Source of the DNA: Massilia violaceinigra
GTDB lineage: Bacteria; Pseudomonadota; Gammaproteobacteria; Burkholderiales; Burkholderiaceae_D
DNA: 64,000 nt
Assembly: GCF_002752675.1 (NCBI RefSeq)
Contig: NZ_CP024608.1
Coordinates: 2,728,001-2,792,000 of the forward strand
Reading direction: 5' to 3'
A program made the translations under genes and the position numbers. This document shows, one piece after another, positions 26,715 to 34,600 of this stretch (its first letter is position 1; each line of letters opens with the position of its first letter). The notes below the pieces were generated by a model, which saw only the letters and a list, made by a program, of their open reading frames with translations, was not told where the DNA came from and did no database searches.

Positions 26715-27553
26715 GGCTTGCTCGATGAGGGAATAGGGTGGGCGAAAAATTTGTTGGGCACCAGTTTGCCCATGCCGAAGCGCTGCGCGTTCGCCAGCGC
26801 GCCGACGGTGAATTCCTGGGCGGCCTGGATGGCGTCGACGGCATCGTCGCCGACCCCGCGCGCCATCAGCGCGGCCAGCGCGCCCGACAGGGTGCTGCCG
26901 GCACCCACGAACGGCCCCGGGAGATGCTGCCAGTTGAAGGTGCCGACCACGCCGTTCTCGTCGAACAGGGTGTTGGCCAGCTGCGCGCCGGCGCCGTTGC
27001 CGCTCGTCGCGGTGCATTTGACCAGCACATACGCGCAGCCCATATTGGTTAGTTCGGCCACGTCTTCCTTGAGCATGTCGCCGCCGCCATCGCGCCAGGT
27101 CTCGGCCATGCGCGCCAGTTCCACCTGCGTGAGCAGCAGCACGGTCGCCTGCGGCACCAGGATCTGGCGGATCGCGACCAGCATGTCGTCGTCGGCCAGG
27201 CCCGAATCGGGCAGGCTCGATAAAAACGGGTCGAGAATGAGCGGCACGTCCGGATAGTCGGACACGATTTCGGCAATCGCCGAGGCTTGTTCGACGCTGG
27301 TCAGCGCGCCCACCTTGAAGGCGGCCACCGTCATGTCTTCGAGCACCACGCGGGCCTGGTCGCAGACCCAGTCGGCGTCGACTTCCTGCACGTCTTCGAC
27401 GCGCGCGGTGTCGGAAATGAGAATGCCGGTCATGACCGACAGGCCGTGGCAGCCGAGGGCTGAAAAACACGCCAGGTCGGCCTGGATGCCGGTGGCGCCA
27501 ATGGGGTCGGACACGCCGAAGGTTAAGATCAGAGGAGAAGTTTGGATTTGCAC
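26711..27553 (-). CDS. thiD: Hydroxymethylpyrimidine/phosphomethylpyrimidine kinase
   Basis: 280-residue ribokinase-fold enzyme phosphorylating HMP and HMP-P for thiamine pyrophosphate synthesis. It starts [37 protein letters not shown], close to the canonical GSDSSGGAGIQADLK.F...G.HG pattern though with several substitutions (VSDPIGATG). The C-terminal [21 protein letters not shown] carries the anion hole, but the usual GTGCT/D reads GAGSTLSGA, so the catalytic Asp is not obvious. The divergence makes substrate specificity less sure than the fold. It is coupled to hemL. Confidence 0.8.
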   Translation of the reverse strand: MQIQTSPLILTFGVSDPIGATGIQADLACFSALGCHGLSVMTGILISDTARVEDVQEVDADWVCDQARVVLEDMTVAAFKVGALTSVEQASAIAEIVSDYPDVPLILDPFLSSLPDSGLADDDMLVAIRQILVPQATVLLLTQVELARMAETWRDGGGDMLKEDVAELTNMGCAYVLVKCTATSGNGAGAQLANTLFDENGVVGTFNWQHLPGPFVGAGSTLSGALAALMARGVGDDAVDAIQAAQEFTVGALANAQRFGMGKLVPNKFFAHPIPSSSKP

Positions 27554-27609
27554 GGCCGGTAGATTAAGATGCCTGATTCGGCATTTTACTAGATAGAAGG
27601 GTAGTCAAC

Positions 27610-27813
27610 GTGAGCAGCAATGAAACAACCGGCGCAGCAGGCGCCGCTTTCCAGACCTGGATGTGCCTGATCTGCGGCTGGGTCTACGACGAGGCCGCCG
27701 GCATCCCGGAAGAGGGCATCGCCCCCGGCACCCGCTGGGCCGATGTGCCGATGAACTGGACCTGTCCCGAGTGCGGCGCCCGTAAAGATGACTTCGAAAT
27801 GACTGTTATCTAA
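27610..27813 (+). CDS. Rubredoxin
   Basis: 67-residue iron-sulfur protein with two Cys knuckles, MCLICGWVYDEAAG (about residues 18-31) and CPECGARKDDFE (about 51-62), holding one Fe in a Cys4 site. The intervening PGTRWADVPMNWTCP is typical. It starts with GTG; the ATG nearby is out of frame. Rubredoxins shuttle electrons to oxygenases or act in oxidative-stress reduction; the partner is not in this window. It is divergent from thiD-hemL, with 56 bases between starts. Confidence 0.95.
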   Translation: MSSNETTGAAGAAFQTWMCLICGWVYDEAAGIPEEGIAPGTRWADVPMNWTCPECGARKDDFEMTVI

Positions 27814-27880
27814 TCGCCATGAGGCTTATTGCCGACACATGTTGACTGGCCGCAACATTAAGGGGACAAAAGGGTTGCCC

Positions 27881-27886
27881 TATGAT
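27881..27886 (+). promoter_or_regulatory. Possible -10 element of the pil chemosensory operon
   Basis: TATGAT is one base from the sigma-70 -10 consensus and lies just upstream of pilG. No good -35 exists at the right spacing (TTAAGG 17 bases upstream); a TTGACT at 27842 is too far away. It is a weak candidate only. Confidence 0.3.
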
Positions 27887-27918
27887 ATCGTTCAGGCTCA
27901 TGTTGAGTGAAATTGAAA

Positions 27919-28320
27919 ATGACGACATTGCCGCAACCGAACGTACTGAAAATCATGGTGATCGACGACAGCAGTACGATTCGTCGTTCGGCCGAGATTT
28001 TTCTCACCCAGGCTGGGTATCAGGTGGTGCTGGCCGAAGATGGTTTCGATGCCCTGGCCAAGATTAACGACCATCATCCGTCGCTGATTTTCTGCGACAT
28101 CCTGATGCCACGCCTCGATGGCTACCAGACCTGCGCGCTGATCAAGCGAAGCGCGCGTTTTCATGCCACCCCGGTGCTGATGCTCTCATCGAAGGATGGC
28201 CTGTTCGACCGCGCCCGCGGCCTGATGGTCGGTTCTTCCGCCTACCTTACCAAACCTTTCAGCAAAGACAGTCTGCTCAGCGCGGTGCGCGAACATACTG
28301 CCGACGCCGAATCAAAATAA
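27919..28320 (+). CDS. pilG: Twitching-motility response regulator PilG
   Basis: 133-residue single-domain CheY-like receiver. Acidic pair VIDDS near the N-terminus, phospho-acceptor Asp in FCDILMPRLDGYQT, Thr/Ser switch in LMLSSKDG and conserved Lys in YLTKPFS. The wording MPRLDGYQTCALIKR...LSSKDGLFDRARG is specific for PilG of the type IV pilus chemosensory system. A GTG at 27907 could add four residues; neither start has a clear ribosome site. It is the first gene of a pilGHIJL operon. Confidence 0.92.
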   Translation: MTTLPQPNVLKIMVIDDSSTIRRSAEIFLTQAGYQVVLAEDGFDALAKINDHHPSLIFCDILMPRLDGYQTCALIKRSARFHATPVLMLSSKDGLFDRARGLMVGSSAYLTKPFSKDSLLSAVREHTADAESK

Positions 28321-28337
28321 TATTTCTGGAGCCTACC

Positions 28338-28709
28338 GTGGCCATACAAAAAATCCTGATCGTCGACGACTCCCCGACCGAGCGTTACTACCTGACCGAT
28401 ATCCTGGTCAAAGCCGGCTTCACCGTGACCACCGCCGAAAACGGCGAGGAAGCGCTGCTCAAGATCAAGGAAGACAAACCTGAACTGATCCTGATGGATG
28501 TGGTCATGCCTGGCGCCAATGGCTTCCAGGTGACCCGCACCATCGCGCGCGACCCGGACCTCGGTGACGTGCCCATCATCATTTGCAGCAGCAAGAACCA
28601 GGAAACCGACCGCGTCTGGGGTCTGCGCCAGGGTGCGCGCGACTACATGGTCAAGCCGGTCGACGCCGAACTGCTGCTGGCGAAAATCGCCGCCCTCGGC
28701 GGCGCCTAA
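28338..28709 (+). CDS. pilH: Twitching-motility response regulator PilH
   Basis: 123-residue CheY-like receiver starting with GTG (VAIQKILIVDDSPTERYYL), preceded by TGGAG. Phospho-acceptor Asp in LILMDVVMPGANGFQ, switch residues in IIICSSKNQETDR and Lys in DYMVKPVD. The motifs PTERYYL and NQETDRVWGLRQGA are the PilH type. In Pseudomonas PilH is proposed to reset or counteract PilG output. It lies 17 bases after pilG and four before pilI. Confidence 0.92.
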   Translation: MAIQKILIVDDSPTERYYLTDILVKAGFTVTTAENGEEALLKIKEDKPELILMDVVMPGANGFQVTRTIARDPDLGDVPIIICSSKNQETDRVWGLRQGARDYMVKPVDAELLLAKIAALGGA

Positions 28710-28712
28710 GCC

Positions 28713-29246
28713 GTGAGCGACGTCGATTTCGCCCCAGTCGCCTCCGCGCCGTCGGACGGCGCCGGACGCCGCACCCGTTTGCGCCAGTACCAGGTGCAGC
28801 TGCTCGAACGGATGCAGGCGGCCCGTACCAACAGCGGCGCGCGCGTCAATCAACTGGGCGTGCTGATCGGCGCCGAGCGTTTCCTGCTCGACTTGACCCA
28901 GGCCGGCGAAATCGTGCCGATTCCACCGGTGACGGTGGTGCCGCTGACGCAGCCCTGGTATTTGGGGCTGGCCAATATCCGGGGCAATCTGGTCGGTCTG
29001 ATCGATTTCGCGCGCTTCCAGGGAGGCGCCGAAACGGTGACCGGCCCGGACAGCCGGATCGTCACCCTGGCCACCCACCTGGGCTTTAACTGCGGCCTGC
29101 TGGTGGCCCGGGTGTACGGCCTGCGACACGCCGGCGACATGGAAGTTGTCGGCGACAGATTACGCGATACCGATGCAAACGAATGGATCCCGCTCGACCT
29201 GGCGGCCCTCGTCACCGATGCGCGGTTTTTGCACGTTGGATTTTAA
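28713..29246 (+). CDS. pilI: CheW-like adaptor PilI
   Basis: 177-residue CheW-domain protein linking the chemoreceptor PilJ to the kinase PilL. It starts with GTG at 28713 immediately after pilH. The CheW fold is recognisable from [53 protein letters not shown] (split over about residues 45-100), where [13 protein letters not shown] is the family signature. Position in the operon and length agree with PilI. Confidence 0.92.
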   Translation: MSDVDFAPVASAPSDGAGRRTRLRQYQVQLLERMQAARTNSGARVNQLGVLIGAERFLLDLTQAGEIVPIPPVTVVPLTQPWYLGLANIRGNLVGLIDFARFQGGAETVTGPDSRIVTLATHLGFNCGLLVARVYGLRHAGDMEVVGDRLRDTDANEWIPLDLAALVTDARFLHVGF

Positions 29247-29290
29247 GCCGCAGTCAGAAGTGGCCATACCTTAAGAAACTGGGAGCTGGA

Positions 29291-31603
29291 ATGGGATTTG
29301 CATGGAAGAGTACCCCAAAGGGTGAGCCGGTACCGGATACAGAATTCGGTCCCGATCTCGAGGCTGCGGCCTTGAACAAGGACGACAGCGCGCCTGCGCA
29401 GAACGTGGTGGACGACAGTCTGCGCGCCGAACTCGATCAGCACGACGAGCTGCGCCTGGCTAACATCATGGGCCGCAAGCGAGGCGGCGACGACGACGAC
29501 GGCGGTAGCGAAGCGCGCCTGCCGCTGATCGGCCACCTGTCGCTGCCGCGCCAGCTGCGTATTTTGCTGATGGTGTTCGTGGCCGGCATTCTGGTGACCG
29601 TGGTGGCGTTGTGGCGCAACGCGGCCAGTAGCTCCGACGCTTCGGCCCAGACGCAGATCGCGTCCGACGCGCTGATGCACTCCCAGCGTATCGGTAAAGC
29701 GGCGCCTAACGCGATTCAGGGTAACCAGGAAGCGTTCGTGCAGCTCGAGCAGAGCCGCGCCCAACTGACGGCCGACCTGAACGCGCTCCAGCGCGGCGGC
29801 AAGATCGGCGGCGTGCAGCTGCCGACGCCACCGGCCAGCATGAACAAGCTGATCGCCGCTGCGAAGCTCAAGTGGGTTACCTCCGACAATTCGGCAGGCA
29901 CCATCTTGCGCATGAAGCCGGAACTGACCGGTTTTGAAAAGACCCTGCGCCAGCTCGACACCCTCTCGCCAGAGCTGTTGTCGATGACCGAAGAACTGCT
30001 CAACGAAAAAGTGCAGCGCGGCGGCACGCCACGCGAACTGGCTGCCATCGGGCGCCTGATGATGCTGACCCAGCGCCTCTCGCGCAGCGCCAGTGAATTC
30101 CTGACCTCCGGCGGTATCCGTTCCGAAACCGCGTTCCAGCTGGGCCGCGACACCACGACCTTCCGTACCACGGTCGAAGGCTTCCTGAACGGGAACGAGA
30201 CGATGCAGCTCTCGGCTACGAAAGACGCGGAACTGCGCGTCAAGCTCGAACTGATCAAATCGAAGTTCGACACCTACCAGAAACTGGTGGCCTCGATCCT
30301 CGACAACCTGCCGAAATTCACGGCCGCCAAGGGCGCCGAACAGTCGATCTTCTACGAGAACGAAGAAGTCAAGGCGCTGCTGACCAAGGTGCAGGTGGGC
30401 TTTCGTACCGAGCAGGATTCGAACAACGTCTGGTTCTGGGTGATGGCCCTGGCCACCATGTTCACCTTGGGCGTCGGCGTCAGTATCGCCCGCGTCATGC
30501 TGCAAGACTCCCGTACCCGTGCCCGCGGCGCCGATGTGCGTCGCCAGGAAGCGGAATCGATGCGCCAGCTGGCGCAGTCGAAGGAAGAAGAAGCGAAAGC
30601 GACCAACGACCAGAATCAGGCCGCTATTTTGCGCCTGATGAACGAACTTCAAGAAGTGGCCGATGGTGACTTGACCGTGCACGCAACGGTGTCGGAAGAC
30701 ATCACCGGCGCGATTGCCGACTCGGTGAACTACACGGTGGAAGAGCTGCGCGGTCTGGTGGAACGCGTGACGACGACGGCGGAGCAGGTTACCTCGGCAT
30801 CGACCAACGCACAGAACATTTCGACCGACCTGCTGGCGGCGACCGAGCAGCAGTCGCGCGAGATTCAGGAAGCGTCCGAGACGGTTCTGAAAATGGCGAA
30901 CGAAATTACCGACGTATCGAAGTCGGCGAATGAATCGGCAGAGGTTGCGCGCCAGTCGGTTGCGGCGGCATTGCAAGGTTCGACGGCGGTGGAAAATTCG
31001 ATCAAGGGTATGCACGAGATCCGCGAGCAGATCCAGGAAACCTCGAAACGAATCAAGCGACTGGGCGAATCGTCCCAGGAGATTGGCGAGATCACGGAAC
31101 TGATTTCCGACATTACCGAACAGACCAACGTACTGGCGCTGAACGCGGCGATTCAGGCGGCATCGGCCGGCGAAGCGGGACGCGGCTTCTCGGTGGTTGC
31201 GGAAGAGGTTCAGCGACTGGCGGAACGTTCGGCGGAAGCGGCAAAACAGATCGGCGCGCTGGTGCGTACCATTCAGACCGATACCCACGACGCGGTGGCC
31301 GCTATGGAAAAATCGACGCAGGGTGTGGTCGAGGGAGCCAGGCTGTCCGATGCTGCGGGTGCCGCACTGTCCGACATTTCGCGCGTTTCGAACCGCCTTG
31401 CGGAACTGATTCAGGGCATTTCGTTTGCGACGGAGCTGCAGGCGACATCGGCGAACGATGTGGCGCACAACATTCAGCACATCCTGTCGGTGACGGAAAA
31501 CACCCAGGACGGTACCCAGCAAACCGCACAATCGATTCGCCAGCTGTCGCTGCTGGCGCAGGAACTGAAAAACTCGGTATCGCGCTTCCGCGTGGTGGCT
31601 TGA
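29291..31603 (+). CDS. pilJ: Type IV pilus methyl-accepting chemotaxis protein PilJ
   Basis: 770-residue chemoreceptor. A cytoplasmic N-terminal tail of about 75 residues is followed by TM1 ([19 protein letters not shown], about residues 92-110). A periplasmic all-helical PilJ-type sensor comes next, then TM2 ([21 protein letters not shown], about 380-400), a HAMP-like region and a long coiled-coil signalling domain. The hairpin tip (about 615-645) reads [37 protein letters not shown] over two blocks. The start at 29291 (MGFAWKS) follows GGGAGCTGG. It lies 44 bases after pilI. No CheR-binding pentapeptide is seen at the C-terminus. Confidence 0.93.
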   Translation: MGFAWKSTPKGEPVPDTEFGPDLEAAALNKDDSAPAQNVVDDSLRAELDQHDELRLANIMGRKRGGDDDDGGSEARLPLIGHLSLPRQLRILLMVFVAGILVTVVALWRNAASSSDASAQTQIASDALMHSQRIGKAAPNAIQGNQEAFVQLEQSRAQLTADLNALQRGGKIGGVQLPTPPASMNKLIAAAKLKWVTSDNSAGTILRMKPELTGFEKTLRQLDTLSPELLSMTEELLNEKVQRGGTPRELAAIGRLMMLTQRLSRSASEFLTSGGIRSETAFQLGRDTTTFRTTVEGFLNGNETMQLSATKDAELRVKLELIKSKFDTYQKLVASILDNLPKFTAAKGAEQSIFYENEEVKALLTKVQVGFRTEQDSNNVWFWVMALATMFTLGVGVSIARVMLQDSRTRARGADVRRQEAESMRQLAQSKEEEAKATNDQNQAAILRLMNELQEVADGDLTVHATVSEDITGAIADSVNYTVEELRGLVERVTTTAEQVTSASTNAQNISTDLLAATEQQSREIQEASETVLKMANEITDVSKSANESAEVARQSVAAALQGSTAVENSIKGMHEIREQIQETSKRIKRLGESSQEIGEITELISDITEQTNVLALNAAIQAASAGEAGRGFSVVAEEVQRLAERSAEAAKQIGALVRTIQTDTHDAVAAMEKSTQGVVEGARLSDAAGAALSDISRVSNRLAELIQGISFATELQATSANDVAHNIQHILSVTENTQDGTQQTAQSIRQLSLLAQELKNSVSRFRVVA

Positions 31604-31630
31604 GAACCCGGTTGATTTATCAAGGTAAGC

Positions 31631-34600
31631 ATGACCACTACTGACAATTCGCACGTACCGCAGTTCGACACAGGACCGCTGTCCTGGGTCATGAGCGAGA
31701 TCCGCGATGCGCTGGGCCGCTCCAATACCGCGCTGGCAGAGGCGGCGGAGCATACGGCGGAAGCCCAGGCAAGTTCGCTCAAGCATGCGAAAGCCTATCT
31801 GCACCAGGCGCACGGCGCCTTGCAGATGGTCGATGTCGATGGCGCCGGCGCCATGACCGAGGCCGCGGAGAACGCGCTGGACCGCTTCAAGGATGGCCTG
31901 CTCGACTGCACGCCCGAGCGCGCGCAAGTCATCGCCCACGCTTACCAGGCGGTGATCGAGTATCTCGAAGAACTGCTTTCGGGCGCGCCACAGCAGCCGG
32001 CGCGCCTGTTCCCTTATTACCGCGCGCTCAAGGAAATGCTGGGCGCCGACCGGATTCACCCGGCCGACCTGTTTTTCGCCGACCTGTCGGCGCCGGTGTC
32101 GCTCAAGCGCCACGTGGCGCCCGACAGCGCGCCGGACTACGCGGCCTGCCGCACGCGCTTTGAAAAAGCGCTGCTGCCGTTCCTGAAAAGCGCCGACCAG
32201 GCGGGCCAGCGTCAGCACGCGCAAGTGCTGCTCGAAGCGATCGCCCATGTGGCCGACGCCCAGGACCAGCCCTTGCCGCGCACGTTCTGGATGGCGATGC
32301 AGGGCTTTGCCGAACTGGTGGCCGAAGGCCATCTGGCCAGCGACCTGTATGTCAAACAGCTCTTTGGCCTGATCAATCTGCAGATCCGCCGCCTCTCGCA
32401 AGGCCAGGTCAGCCTGCCCGAAACGATGCTGCGCGACGCCCTGTTCTTCATGGCCGCCGTACCGAATCCGCCGCCGACGGCGCTGGCCCTGCGCCGCGCC
32501 TATCATCTGGACGGCATGGTGCCGGCCGATTACGATACGCGCCGCTACGGCCGCATCGACGCCGAGGCGCTCAAGACCGCCAAGGAAGCGCTGGCCAAGG
32601 CCAAGAGCAACTGGGACCGGCTCTCGGTCGAACCGCTGCCGGCGCTGGAAACCGAATTTGAAGAACTGCTGGCCACCCTGGCCGAGGCAGGCGACAAGCT
32701 GGGCGCCCCGGCGCTGGCGCGCCTGCAGCAGCAGATGGTGCGCGTGACCAAAGATTCCGCCGCCTCCAAGCGCAACAGCGTCTTCAGTCTCGAAATGGCC
32801 ACCGCCATGCTGTTCATCGAGAACAGCCTCGACAAGATCCGCCAGTTGCCGGACGATTTCGACGCCCACGCTGAAGTCATCGGCGCGCGTCTGCTGGCGA
32901 TCGGCGCCGGCGAAACGCCGCCGGAAGCGCCGCAATGGCAGGGCGACCTGTCGCGCCGCATCCAGCACGAGCAAACCGTCGCCGTGCTGGCCGCCGAAAT
33001 GAAAAACGGCTTGCGCCAGGTCGAAAAAGTCCTCGACGATTACTACTCCGACACCAGCAAGCGCGCCACCCTGGCCCAGATCGATCCGGTACTGCACCAG
33101 CTGCAGGGCGCCGTCGCCATCCTCGACCAGGAAGACGCGATGCGCGCCGCCCTGCACGTCAAGGATGCGGTACGCACGCTCGCCGCGGCCGAAGGCAATC
33201 CCGAACTCGAAGCCGCGTCGCTGCAGAACATCGCGCAAAACGTCGGCGCGCTGGGCTTTTTTGTCGACATGCTGGCCAAGAACGTCGACGAGGCGCGCGA
33301 GCGCTTCACCTTCGACAGCAACGACGGCATGCTGCGCGCCGTACCGTTCGAAAAACCGGCGCACGGCGAATCGCAGTTCGACCAGGAACCGGTGCTCGAG
33401 ATCGAGGCCGCACCAGTAGCCGAGGCGCCTGCGCCAGCGGCGCCGGTGGAGGTCGAAGAACAAATCAAGGCGCCGGTGGTGGTGGCAGCACCCGCACCGC
33501 CGGGCGACGACGAAATCGAAGCCGAACTGCTCGAAATCTTTATCTCCGAAGCGCAGGAAGTGCTGGCGTTTGTCGGCTCGACCCTGCCGGCGGCGCAAAG
33601 CATGCCGACCAATATGGAAACGCTGACGATGTTGCGGCGCTCCTTCCACACGCTCAAGGGCAGCGGCCGCATGGTCGGCCTGAACAATTTCGCCGAAGGC
33701 GCCGCCGCCGTCGAAAAAGTGATGAACCTGTGGTTGTCGGAAGAACGCGCGGCTGACGCCACTCTGCTGGCACTGCTCACCCGCGCCACCGCCGACATGA
33801 CCGTCTGGGTCGAGCAGCTCGCTACCACCGGCAGCTCGCAGCGCACCAGCGAAGCGCTGGTCGCCGCCGCCGAACGCGTGCAGCATGGCGAAGCCTTCTC
33901 CATGGATGCCGCGCCGGCCGAGGCCACGCCGGCCATGGCCGACGAGCCGGTGCAGGCAGCAACGCCGGTGGACGAGCATCACGACGAACACTTCGCGATC
34001 GACGACTCCTTCGAGCCGATGATCCTGGACGACATCATCGCCCTGCCGGCAACGGAGAGCGCGGCGCCGGGCAATGTCATCGACTTCCCGGTACCGGGCA
34101 CGCTGGCTGCGGCCGACGACAACACCAAGCGCATTGGCGAACTCGAAATCCCGCTGCCGCTGTATAACATTTACCTCGCCGAGACTGACGAACTGGTTCG
34201 CCTGCTGAGCCAGGACTTCGCCGAATGGCGTCACGAGCCGCAGCGCCAGGTCACGCCGGAAGCCGAAAAAGCCGCGCATACCCTGGCCGGCACGTCGGCC
34301 ACGGTGGGCTTCCACGCCCTGCGCGAAATCGCCTACGAAGTCGAGATGGTGCTCAAGAGCCCCGCGCCGGTCTTCGACGATGCCCAGCGCGACCTGCTCG
34401 ACGAAACCATCGACCGCGTACGCCAGATGCTGCAGCGCTTCGCGCTCGGCGAACTGGCGCCGGCCGAGCCGGATCTGGTGGCACGCCTGCACGTCTTGCG
34501 CGAGCAGCTCGCGGCCCAGGAAGCGGCTGCCGTGTTCGCGGGTGCCGACGAAGACCTGGCACGCCGTCTCGATGGCCTGTTTGCCGATACGCTCGACAGC

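Noticed and set aside
25410..27257. 615-codon plus-strand frame opposite hemL and thiD
   Set aside because: hemL and thiD on the minus strand match their families end to end, so this frame is a shadow.
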